Source: SG8-39 sp041558415 (GTDB lineage: Bacteria > Pseudomonadota > Gammaproteobacteria > Burkholderiales > SG8-39). From it: a stretch of DNA of 64,000 nucleotides. Location: the NCBI GenBank assembly GCA_041558415.1, contig JBFFEY010000005.1, forward strand, positions 62,001-126,000. The letters run 5' to 3'. How positions within the stretch are numbered: position 1 is the first letter of the stretch; each line of letters begins with the position of its first letter. Below the pieces are notes generated by a model. That model was not told where the DNA came from. It was given only the letters and a program-made list of their open reading frames with translations, and did not search any database. The translations under genes were made by a program, and so were the position numbers. Below, piece by piece: positions 23,587 to 31,804 of this stretch.

Positions 23587-25332
23587 ATGATCGATCCCAT
23601 CACCCTTTCGGTGATCCAGAACGGCCTGCAGCAGGTCTGCAACGAGATGGACCTGGCGTTTTGTCGCTCGGCCTTCTCACCGGTGATCTCGGAGGCGATG
23701 GACCGCTCCGACGGCATCTACGCGCGCGACGACGGCGCGCTGATCGCGCAGGGCGAGCTCGGGCTGCCGGTATTCGTCGGCACCATGCAGGATTCGGCGC
23801 GCGCGGTGATCGAGCGCCTGCGCGACAACGGCTGGCAGGCCGAGCCGGGCGACGTGTTCATCGTCAACGACCCCTATCTCGGCGGCACGCACCTGATGGA
23901 CGTGCGCTTCGTGAAGCCGTTTTTCTATCGGGGAAAACTCTGGGCCTGGCTCGCCAACACCGGCCACTGGCCCGACATCGGCGGCATGGTGCCGGGCGGC
24001 TTCTCGGCCAACGCCACCGAGGTCGAGCAGGAGGGGCTGCGCCTGCCGCCGGTCAAGCTCTACAAGAAAGGCGTGCTCGACCAGGAGATCCTTTCGATCA
24101 TCCTCTCCAACATCCGCATCGCCGACCAGCGCCTGGGCGACATCAAGGCGCAGGCCGCGGCGCTCGACACCGGCGACAAGCGCCTCACGGTGCTGCTCGA
24201 GCGCTACGGCGCGGACACGGTGGACGCGGCGATCGGCGAGCTGCGCGCGCGCGCTGCGCAGCAGATGCGCGCGCGCATCGCGCGCATTCCCGACGGCGTG
24301 TATGAGGGCCACGCGATCGTCGACTCGGACGGCGTGGTCGACGCGCCGCTCGACATCCGCCTCAAGGTGACCAAGACGGGCGAGGACGACCTGCACTTCG
24401 ACTTCGCCGGCTCGTCGCCGCCCTGCCGCGGGCCGATGAACTCGGTGATCGCCACCACGCGCAGCTCGGTCTACCTCGCGGTGAAGCACATCTTTCCCGA
24501 CGTGCCGATCAACGCCGGCACCTTCGAGCCGCTCAGGGTGGTCGACCCGGAGGGCACCTTCCTGTATGCGAAATATCCACGGCCGGTCTCGGGCTGCGCG
24601 GCCGAAGTCAGCCAGCGCATCGCCGAGGCGGTGTTCGACGCGCTGGTGAAGGCGATCCCCGAGGATCTGTTCGCCGCGCCGGCCGGCACCTCGGGCAACC
24701 TTGCGATCGGCGGCCACGATCCGGCACGCGAGCGTTCGTACGTGATGTACGTGATCTCGGGCGGCGGCTACGGCGGCAACCCGGCGAGCGACGGCATTTC
24801 CAACGGCTGCTCGACCATCGGCATCTCCAAGACGACGCCGATCGAGGTGATGGAGCAGTACTACCCGGTACTGTTCGAGGAATACTCGCTGCACGAAGGC
24901 TCGGGCGGCGCCGGCGAGCAGCGCGGCGGCTTCGGCGTGAACTACGCCATCCGCCTGCGGCGCGGATCGGCGCGCGCGTCGATGGTGATGGACCACGGTC
25001 GCAGCGGCCCGCTGGGCGCGCGCGGCGGCGCCAATGGCGGCGTCAACACGGTGGCCATCGAGCGCGGCGCGCAGGTCTACCGCCCGCCGCACCGCTCCAA
25101 GGACCAGGACATTCAGCTCGCCCCCGGCGACCTGGTGCGCGTCTCGACACCCGGCGGCGGCGGTTACGGCGACCCGTTCAAGCGTGACCCGCAGCGCGTC
25201 GCGGCTGACGTGCTGCGCGGCTACTACACGCGCGAAGAAGTCGAGCGGCTGTTCGGCGTCGCGCTCGCCGCGGACGGCTCGGTTGACGCAGCGCGCACCG
25301 CCAAGCTGCGCCGCGCACGCGCGGCCGCCTAG
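23587..25332 (+). CDS. hyuB: Hydantoinase/oxoprolinase subunit B
   Basis: A 581-residue protein of the hydantoinase B family, partner of HyuA. Motifs are DPITLSVIQNGLQQVCNEMD at the start, FIVNDPYLGGTHLMDVRFV near residue 100, ANTGHWPDIGGMVPGGFS, CSTIGISKTTPIEVMEQYYP and the Gly-rich STPGGGGYGDPF near the end. It starts at ATG 23587, only 39 bp from the divergent remnant ATG, so the promoters must overlap. The stop shares the tetranucleotide CTAG with the stop of the convergent cyclase gene. It is separated from hyuA by the MFS insertion. Confidence 0.93.
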   Translation: MIDPITLSVIQNGLQQVCNEMDLAFCRSAFSPVISEAMDRSDGIYARDDGALIAQGELGLPVFVGTMQDSARAVIERLRDNGWQAEPGDVFIVNDPYLGGTHLMDVRFVKPFFYRGKLWAWLANTGHWPDIGGMVPGGFSANATEVEQEGLRLPPVKLYKKGVLDQEILSIILSNIRIADQRLGDIKAQAAALDTGDKRLTVLLERYGADTVDAAIGELRARAAQQMRARIARIPDGVYEGHAIVDSDGVVDAPLDIRLKVTKTGEDDLHFDFAGSSPPCRGPMNSVIATTRSSVYLAVKHIFPDVPINAGTFEPLRVVDPEGTFLYAKYPRPVSGCAAEVSQRIAEAVFDALVKAIPEDLFAAPAGTSGNLAIGGHDPARERSYVMYVISGGGYGGNPASDGISNGCSTIGISKTTPIEVMEQYYPVLFEEYSLHEGSGGAGEQRGGFGVNYAIRLRRGSARASMVMDHGRSGPLGARGGANGGVNTVAIERGAQVYRPPHRSKDQDIQLAPGDLVRVSTPGGGGYGDPFKRDPQRVAADVLRGYYTREEVERLFGVALAADGSVDAARTAKLRRARAAA

Positions 25333-27146
25333 CCCGCCGCCGTCCTCAGCCCCTCCGGCTCGGCGGGCGTGTACAGCTCCACCAGTTCCGCGTAACCGCG
25401 CACTTCGGCGTCCGCCAGCCGGCGCAGCGCAACGCCCTGGCATTGCCGCGCGGTGTAGGCCGACATCAGCACGCGCGTGCCGAAGTCCTTGTTCATCGCC
25501 TCGAGGCGCGCGGCCATGTTCACCGCGTTGCCGTGCACCGTGTAGGTCATGCGGCCGTGCGAGCCGACCGCGCCAGCGACCACCTGACCGGTGCACAGCC
25601 CGACGCGGTTGCGCGCCCGCACGCCGGCGTACTGGCGCGCCTCAACGGTGGCGACCATCTCGAGCGCCGCGCGTACGGCATTCTCGGCGTGCGACGGGTC
25701 GGCGATCGGCACGTTGAACACGGCGAGGATGGCGTCGCCCTGGAACTGGGTAATGACGCCGCGGTGGCGCTCGATGATCGCCACCATGTCCTCGAAGTAT
25801 TCGTTCAGGAACTCGACCACGCGCTTCGGCCCGAGCGACTGGGTGAGCGGCGTGAAACCCTCGAGGTCGCACAGCAGCACCGTCGCCTCGGCCTCCATGG
25901 GCTCGAGCTTGCCGCCGCCTCTCATCAGCTCGCGCGCCACTTCCTTGGAGACGAAGCGGCCCAGCGTGCGGCGGATCAAGCGGCTGCGCCGCAGACCGGC
26001 GACCATGTCGTTGAACGAGCGGCTGGCGTCGTCGAACTCGGCGATCGCGTTGCCGGGCAGCGTCGGCACTTCCTCGAGGCGCCCCTCGTGGACCATCTTG
26101 GCGGCCCTCGCAAAGGCCTCTACGGGCCGGCTGAGGCGCCGACCGGCAACGGCCGCGGCGATGACCGCGAGCACCAGCAGGCCGACGCCGGCGAACAGCG
26201 ACCACATCACGCGCTGCATCTGCGACGGACCGTCCTGCCGCGGATCGAGATGCACGCCGACCGACCAGGATTGGGCGCCGAGCTGCCCCACCTCGCGCGT
26301 GATGATGACGTGCTGCGTGTCGCCGAGTCGCACCACCACCGCCTTCGAGCGCTTCAGCGCCCGCAGGCCGAAAGGCGAGACCACCGCGGGCGCGCGGAGC
26401 TGCTTGAGCACCGGATCGCCGAACTCCCGCAGGCGCGGCAACGGATCCTCACGCGCATCCTCGCGTTCGTCCCGAATCAGCAGCGGGTGTGCGAGCACGC
26501 GGTCCTCGCCGTAAAGCACGAACGGCGTGACGCCAACTTCGCGCGCGAATTCGGCGATGTCCTCCGACAGGCGTTCGAGCGGCACGATCTGTGCCAGCAT
26601 GCCGACGAAGCGCCCGTCGCGGCGCAACGGTGCATCGTGCAGCAGCGCGGCGACGCGGGTCGATGGCGTCCACAGCGGAGGCCGCCAAAGCGGCTGGCTC
26701 TGGTTGCGGCCTGCGGTCAGCCAGTCGATGATCTGCTGGCGATCGGACCAGTCCTCGACCGTCGCCCGCGCGGAGCTCCGGTTCCAGTGCCGGATCAGGC
26801 CGGTCGGATCGCTGATGGCGATCGCTGACACCTGCGGCGTCACGCCGATTGCGCCCGCGATGAACGCATCCAGCCGCTCGTCATCCGAGACATCGATGCG
26901 ACCCTCGGCGACGGCACTCACGATCGAGCTCGCCTGGGCATCGATCGGCCGCAGTCGTGTCTCCAGCCAACGCTCTAGCGAATCAAGCAGCGCCTCGGCA
27001 CGATCGGCGAGCAGTTCCTGCGTCGTGCGTACGCCGGTCGCACCGCCCACCAGCAGCGTGACGCCGACCGCCACTGCGACGAATAGGCCGAGGCCGGTGA
27101 CCGCGACCGTGGAAAAGGGAATGCGCCGAAGCGCCATGCGCGGCAT
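25329..27146 (-). CDS. Membrane-bound class III adenylate/guanylate cyclase
   Basis: About 605 residues. There is an N-terminal membrane helix (near residues 8-35), a periplasmic sensor of about 270 residues resembling Cache/CHASE domains, a second membrane helix (SLFAGVGLLVLAVIAAAVAG), a HAMP-like linker, and a class III cyclase domain. Metal ligands lie in LLCDLEGFT and FQGDAILAVF, and AVNMAARLE holds the transition-state Asn/Arg. Where adenylate cyclases have Lys (DKFIGD), this protein has Gln (TQFQGD), so nucleotide choice is uncertain. ATG 27146 or 27137 are likely starts; an upstream start at 27170 is also open. Its stop overlaps the hyuB stop. Confidence 0.88.
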   Translation of the reverse strand: MPRMALRRIPFSTVAVTGLGLFVAVAVGVTLLVGGATGVRTTQELLADRAEALLDSLERWLETRLRPIDAQASSIVSAVAEGRIDVSDDERLDAFIAGAIGVTPQVSAIAISDPTGLIRHWNRSSARATVEDWSDRQQIIDWLTAGRNQSQPLWRPPLWTPSTRVAALLHDAPLRRDGRFVGMLAQIVPLERLSEDIAEFAREVGVTPFVLYGEDRVLAHPLLIRDEREDAREDPLPRLREFGDPVLKQLRAPAVVSPFGLRALKRSKAVVVRLGDTQHVIITREVGQLGAQSWSVGVHLDPRQDGPSQMQRVMWSLFAGVGLLVLAVIAAAVAGRRLSRPVEAFARAAKMVHEGRLEEVPTLPGNAIAEFDDASRSFNDMVAGLRRSRLIRRTLGRFVSKEVARELMRGGGKLEPMEAEATVLLCDLEGFTPLTQSLGPKRVVEFLNEYFEDMVAIIERHRGVITQFQGDAILAVFNVPIADPSHAENAVRAALEMVATVEARQYAGVRARNRVGLCTGQVVAGAVGSHGRMTYTVHGNAVNMAARLEAMNKDFGTRVLMSAYTARQCQGVALRRLADAEVRGYAELVELYTPAEPEGLRTAAG

Positions 27147-27207
27147 TATGCGGTCGAATCGACGCGCCACGCAGGGCTTTTAAAGGGCTGCGCTACCATG
27201 CGTCGCC

Positions 27208-27816
27208 ATGCCGGTGCGACCCAAAGACGCCGCGAGCCTTGCGCTGATCCGCCGGCGCGCGGGTCATGCCGAAGTGCTGATGGGCCGGCGCGCGCGGCGC
27301 CACCGCTTCCTGCCGGACGTCTACGTCTTTCCCGGCGGTGGCGTCGACCCTGGCGATCACCGCGTCGCGCCGCGCACGCCGCTGCGCCCGGAGGTCGCGC
27401 AGCTGCTCGCACGCAGTGCGAGCCACGCCCGGGCGCGCGCGCTTGCGGTGGCGGCGGTGCGCGAAACCTGGGAAGAGACCGGGCTCGCGCTCGGCGCGCT
27501 GGACGACGGGGCGCTGCACCCGGATCTGCACGCGCTGGATCACATCGTGCGCGCGATCACGCCGACGGCGAGCCCGATTCGCTTTCACGCGCGCTTTTTC
27601 GTCGCTGACGGCGAGCGGCTCGAAGGCACGCTGCGCGGTAACGGCGAACTGCTCGATCTCGACTGGCGGCCGATCGAGCGCTGCCTCGCGCTGCCGCTCG
27701 CCGACATCACCGAGTTCGTGCTCGGCGAGCTGCGCCACTGGCTGCGCCGGCGCCATGCGCCGGCGCGGATACCCCTCTTTACCTACCGCTACGGGCGCGT
27801 CTTCGTGCAGCGCTGA
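27208..27816 (+). CDS. NUDIX hydrolase
   Basis: A 202-residue protein with a NUDIX fold. The Gly of the motif lies in VYVFPGGGVDPGD and the helix part is AVRETWEETGL (REx2EE core), with about 45 residues inserted between strand and helix. This is an arrangement of the NUDT19/CoA-pyrophosphatase-like group rather than of MutT. It probably hydrolyses a nucleoside diphosphate derivative. It is divergent from the cyclase gene, with about 60 bp between the starts, and convergent with the META lipoprotein gene. Confidence 0.88.
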   Translation: MPVRPKDAASLALIRRRAGHAEVLMGRRARRHRFLPDVYVFPGGGVDPGDHRVAPRTPLRPEVAQLLARSASHARARALAVAAVRETWEETGLALGALDDGALHPDLHALDHIVRAITPTASPIRFHARFFVADGERLEGTLRGNGELLDLDWRPIERCLALPLADITEFVLGELRHWLRRRHAPARIPLFTYRYGRVFVQR

Positions 27817-27822
27817 AGGCGC

Positions 27823-28275
27823 TCAGAGACCCTCGAGCGCCTCGAGGCGCGCGCGCGTGCTCCCCTCCGCGTCCAGCAACTCGAGGGTCTCGCCCGAGAT
27901 GCGGTAGCTGCGCGTCGCCTCCAGCGCCTTGAACAGCGCCGCCTCGAAGGCCATCGCCGGGGGCGGGCCCGCGCGGCGCGTCGCCGCCAGCGGTCCGAAC
28001 TTGAGGCTCGCCGGCCCGCTCTCGAACGCGCCGCTAAAGCTGTTCACTCCGCTGTAGCCGGTGGCGCGCTTCTGCCGCGCGTCGAGCCGCAGGTGCGCGT
28101 CGCGCCCGCCCTTGAGCGGCTTGAAGCTCAGCTCACCGACCTGCTTCACGTTCCAGTAGGTGCCGGCGAGCGGCTTCGGCGCGCCGCCGCCGGCGCAGGC
28201 GGCGAGCAGCAGCACGGCGGCGACAACTAGCAGCCGGCACGTCAAAGAAGAACTGCAATTCAGGCTTCGCGTCAT
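27823..28275 (-). CDS. META-domain lipoprotein (HslJ-like)
   Basis: A 150-residue lipoprotein. The N-terminus ends in the lipobox LLAAC at about residues 23-27, so it should be lipidated and held in the envelope. The rest is a META domain: GTYWNVKQVGE, GYSGVNSFSGAFE and LKFGPLAATRRAG. Typical HslJ has GCN and TRMAC in the last two blocks; here the cysteines are Val and Gly, so the usual disulfide is missing. The role is unknown; HslJ is linked to envelope stress and novobiocin resistance. dinB lies 80 bp upstream on the same strand. Confidence 0.8.
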   Translation of the reverse strand: MTRSLNCSSSLTCRLLVVAAVLLLAACAGGGAPKPLAGTYWNVKQVGELSFKPLKGGRDAHLRLDARQKRATGYSGVNSFSGAFESGPASLKFGPLAATRRAGPPPAMAFEAALFKALEATRSYRISGETLELLDAEGSTRARLEALEGL

Positions 28276-28356
28276 GATGTTGGACTCTCCGTTGAGCCGC
28301 GGGAGCGGCGTGCAAGCATAGCGGAGAAAGCCTCTGCGCGCGCTCGGCCGGCTCGC

Positions 28357-29514
28357 TCAATCAAACAGCGTCAGCGACGCGGGCGCGGGCGGCACGGCTT
28401 GCTGCGCGGCAACGGGCAGCAGCGCGCCGACGCGCACGCCGAGCAGACGCAGCCGGCGCTCGAGCGCCACACGCTTCAGGCAGTGGCCGGCCGCGCGGCG
28501 GATGGCGCGCGCGTCGTCGGTATGCACCTCGAGCGTGAGGTCGCGCGTCACGGTGCTGAAATCGTCGAAGCGCAGCTTGACGCCGATGGTGCGCCCGACG
28601 TAGCCCTTGCGGCGCAGGTCTGCGGCGACCCGCTCGCAGAGCCCCGTGAAGGCCGCCGACAGCGCTTCGCGGTCGCGCACCGGATGCAGGTCGCGCTCGA
28701 AGGTCGTCTCGCGGCTCATCGACTTCGGTTCGCGCCGCGTCACTACCGCGCGCGCGTCGCGCCCGTTCGCGACGTCGTGCAGCCAGGCGCCGGTGCTGCG
28801 CCCGAAGCGCTCGACGAGCTGCGCGGGATCGAAGGCGGCAAGCTCGCCGATGCTGCGGATGCCCATCGCCTCGAGCCGCGCCGCGGCCTTCGGCCCGATA
28901 CCGTTGATGCGGCGCGCCGGGAGCGGCCAGATGCGCGATGCGAGATCGCCTTCGCCGATCAGCGTCAGGCCATCGGGCTTGTCGAGTTCGGACGCCATCT
29001 TGGCGAGCAGCTTGTTCGGCGCCACGCCGATCGAGCAGGAAAGGCCGGTCGCTGCACGCACGCGGCGCTTGATCTCGAGCGCCACCGCCCGACCGCCGTC
29101 GTACGCGACCCCCGGCAGGGCGCTCAGGTCGATGTAGATCTCGTCGATGCCGCGGTCCTCAATAACCGGTGCAATCTCACGCACCGCGGCCTTGAACAGG
29201 CGCGAGTACTTGCGGTACTCGTCGAAGTCGGCCGGCAGCAATGCCGCCTGCGGGCAGAGGCGCGCCGCGCGCGCCAGAGGCATCGCCGAATTGACGCCGT
29301 AAGCACGCGCTTCGTAGGTCGCCGTCGTCGACACGCCGCGGCCGGCGTAGTCGACGAGCCGCGCAAAGCGCAGGCTGCCGTCGGGCAACGGCTCGGGCTG
29401 ATAGCGCTGCCCGCCGCCGATCACCACCGGTTGGCCGCGCAGCTGCGGGTAGCGCAGCAGCTCGACCGAGGCGTAAAACGCATCCATGTCGAGATGCGCG
29501 ATGCGTCGTATCAT
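28357..29514 (-). CDS. dinB: DNA polymerase IV (DinB)
   Basis: A 385-residue Y-family translesion polymerase. HLDMDAFYASVE holds the first catalytic Asp, DRGIDEIYIDLS the second acidic pair and SIGVAPNKLLAKMAS the palm motif. A helix-hairpin-helix (INGIGPKAAARLEAMG) follows, and the C-terminal PASLTLFD is a likely beta-clamp-binding tail. I chose ATG 29514 because the reading frame extends far upstream into the divergent MscS gene without family similarity. No LexA box was seen in the 55 bp before it. Confidence 0.95.
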   Translation of the reverse strand: MIRRIAHLDMDAFYASVELLRYPQLRGQPVVIGGGQRYQPEPLPDGSLRFARLVDYAGRGVSTTATYEARAYGVNSAMPLARAARLCPQAALLPADFDEYRKYSRLFKAAVREIAPVIEDRGIDEIYIDLSALPGVAYDGGRAVALEIKRRVRAATGLSCSIGVAPNKLLAKMASELDKPDGLTLIGEGDLASRIWPLPARRINGIGPKAAARLEAMGIRSIGELAAFDPAQLVERFGRSTGAWLHDVANGRDARAVVTRREPKSMSRETTFERDLHPVRDREALSAAFTGLCERVAADLRRKGYVGRTIGVKLRFDDFSTVTRDLTLEVHTDDARAIRRAAGHCLKRVALERRLRLLGVRVGALLPVAAQQAVPPAPASLTLFD

Positions 29515-29569
29515 CGCGCCTGCCGCCGGCGCTGCCCCGGCGCAACGCTCACCACAATCTGCGATCGTC

Positions 29570-31804
29570 ATGAAGAGAATCCAAAGCCTGACCGCTCTGT
29601 GCGCGCCCATTATCGCCGCGCTGCTGCTCGCCACGGGGAGCCTCGGCGCGCTGGCCAAGGACGCCGGGCCCGCCACGACAGACAAACCCGCCGCGCCGGC
29701 CGCAGCCTCCACGCCGCTCAGCAAGGAGGCGGTGCGCGAGATGGTCTCACGCCTGAGCGACGAAGAAGTGCGCCGGCTGCTGATCGAGCAACTCGACCGT
29801 GCGGCAGCCCCCGCCGAGGCCGACGTCGCGGGGATGTCCGACATGGTCGGCGCGATGGATAAGGGCTCGAAGCAAATGCGCGAGCGCGCCGCGCAGATCC
29901 TGCGCGCGGGCGGGCAGCTGCCGCAGGCGATCGGCCACGTCGTTCGTCGACTGACCGACGAGCGCGGACTGTTTCATCTGGTGGAGATCATCCTTGGCCT
30001 CGGCGCAATGTTACTGATCGGCTGGCTGGTCGAGACGGCGTATCGCCGCCTGCTGCATGCGCCGCTCGAGCGCATCCGCGGCGGCCTCGGCGCGAGTTTC
30101 GTGGACGAGGCCTGCCGACTCGGGCTCAGTGTCGGACTGGAGGCGATCGCGCTGGTCCTTTTCTACGCCGGCGCGATAGCGCTGTTCTTCGCCCTGTACC
30201 AGGGGCACCAGGCAACACGCCTGGTCGTGCTGACCGTACTCGCGGCGGTCGTCGTCGTACGCGCGGTCGTGATCGCTTCGCGCATCCTGCTCGCGCCGCG
30301 TGCCCCGCAACTTCGCCTGCTGCCCTTCGACGATGCTGCGGCGCAAAGCATTCATAAGCGGGTTCTGTGGCTCGCGACGCTATGGGTCGGCACGATCGCG
30401 ATCGGCATCCTGTTCGCGACGCTCGGCGTCGATCGCCTGGTCCTCGCCTACATCAGCTGGTGCCTCGGTACGGTGATTCTGCTGGCGTTCATCGAGCTCA
30501 TCTGGCGGGTCCGGGCGCCGATCGGGGGCATGATCCGGGGCGCGAGCACCGGCGGCCCGCGACGCATCCTGGCCGACATGTGGCCGTTGCTCGCCACGCT
30601 GTATTTCGTCGCGATCTATGCGGCCCGCGTCAACGACATGCTCACCGGAACCGAGGGGCCAAGCGACGCGGCGATCCTGAGCGTCCTGCTCATCGTTGCG
30701 CTGCCGATCCTGGACATGGTCTTGTGTCGCGCGCTGAGTGCGCTGATCGGCTCGCCGACGGGCGCGGACGAGCGAGCTTCGATCCTTGCGGGCTACGAAT
30801 CCGTGCTGCGACGCGCGATTCATATCGTCGTCACCGTGGCCGGGTTTCTCATCCTCGCTGAAGTCTGGAAGCTGGATCTCTTCGGTATCGCGCGGCGCAG
30901 CCTGGGCGGGCAGATCACCAGTTCGCTGCTCGGCATCGCGATCGTTTTGCTGATCTCCTACATGCTGTGGGAGGTCGTGAACACGGCGATCGGGCGGCGC
31001 ATGAAGGCCGAGACGCCGCAGGACGCGGTCACGCCTGCCTCGCGGCTGCGCACGCTGCTGCCGCTGTTTCGCATGGTGCTGCTGGCGACGATCTTCGTCA
31101 TGGCGACGCTGTCGCTCCTCGCCGCGCTCGGCGTCGACATCCTGCCGCTGCTCGCCGGCGCGAGCGTGGTCGGCGTGGCGATCGGCTTCGGCTCGCAGAC
31201 GCTGGTGCGCGATATTGTGACCGGCGCCTTCTTCCTGCTCGACGACGCCTTCCGCCTGGGCGAGTACATCGAGGTCGGCAGCACCAAGGGTCGCATCGAG
31301 AAGCTCACTGCGCGCTCGGTGTTCCTGCGCCACCATCGCGGCCAGCTCAACGTCCTGCCCTACGGCGAGATCCGCCAGCTGAAGAACAACAGCCGCGACT
31401 GGATGATCATGAAGCTCGAGTTCCGGCTGACCTACGACACCGATCTCAACCTGGTGAAGAAGATCATGAAGAAGATCGGCGCCGAGCTGCAGGCCGATCC
31501 GGAACTGGGCACGGACATCATCGAGACCCTCAAGTCTCAGGGCGTGTACTCGACCGAGGACAGCGCGCTGGTGGTGCGTGCCAAGTTCATGGCCAAGCCC
31601 GGCAGCACCGTGTTCATGATCCGGCGCGTGGCCTACGACAAGATTCTCAAGGCGTTCAAGGAACACGGCATCAAGTTCGCGCACCGCCAGGTCACCGTGC
31701 TGGTGCCCGGCTCGGAGGACGAAGCGACCGCTGCCAAGGCGGCGGCCGGTGCCGCGGCGCTCGCCGCTGCCCAGGCCGAGGGCAAGCCGGGCGGCGGCGC
31801 ATAG
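29570..31804 (+). CDS. Large MscS-family mechanosensitive channel
   Basis: A 744-residue inner-membrane protein. The signal peptide ends near GALAKDAG and a periplasmic region of about 110 residues follows. About ten membrane helices then lead into the MscS pore (LAGASVVGVAIGFGSQTLVRDIVTGAFFLLDD) and the cytoplasmic beta domain (FRLGEYIEVGSTKGRIEKLT). It is longer than MscS (about 286 residues) and resembles YbiO/YbdG-type channels that open under hypo-osmotic stress. The tail is Ala/Gly-rich. It ends directly before the next ATG (TAG-ATG), so the aminotransferase gene may be coupled. Confidence 0.93.
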   Translation: MKRIQSLTALCAPIIAALLLATGSLGALAKDAGPATTDKPAAPAAASTPLSKEAVREMVSRLSDEEVRRLLIEQLDRAAAPAEADVAGMSDMVGAMDKGSKQMRERAAQILRAGGQLPQAIGHVVRRLTDERGLFHLVEIILGLGAMLLIGWLVETAYRRLLHAPLERIRGGLGASFVDEACRLGLSVGLEAIALVLFYAGAIALFFALYQGHQATRLVVLTVLAAVVVVRAVVIASRILLAPRAPQLRLLPFDDAAAQSIHKRVLWLATLWVGTIAIGILFATLGVDRLVLAYISWCLGTVILLAFIELIWRVRAPIGGMIRGASTGGPRRILADMWPLLATLYFVAIYAARVNDMLTGTEGPSDAAILSVLLIVALPILDMVLCRALSALIGSPTGADERASILAGYESVLRRAIHIVVTVAGFLILAEVWKLDLFGIARRSLGGQITSSLLGIAIVLLISYMLWEVVNTAIGRRMKAETPQDAVTPASRLRTLLPLFRMVLLATIFVMATLSLLAALGVDILPLLAGASVVGVAIGFGSQTLVRDIVTGAFFLLDDAFRLGEYIEVGSTKGRIEKLTARSVFLRHHRGQLNVLPYGEIRQLKNNSRDWMIMKLEFRLTYDTDLNLVKKIMKKIGAELQADPELGTDIIETLKSQGVYSTEDSALVVRAKFMAKPGSTVFMIRRVAYDKILKAFKEHGIKFAHRQVTVLVPGSEDEATAAKAAAGAAALAAAQAEGKPGGGA

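Noticed and set aside
29463..29569. SOS box before dinB
   Set aside because: No CTG-N10-CAG match was found in the dinB/MscS divergent gap or just inside the genes.
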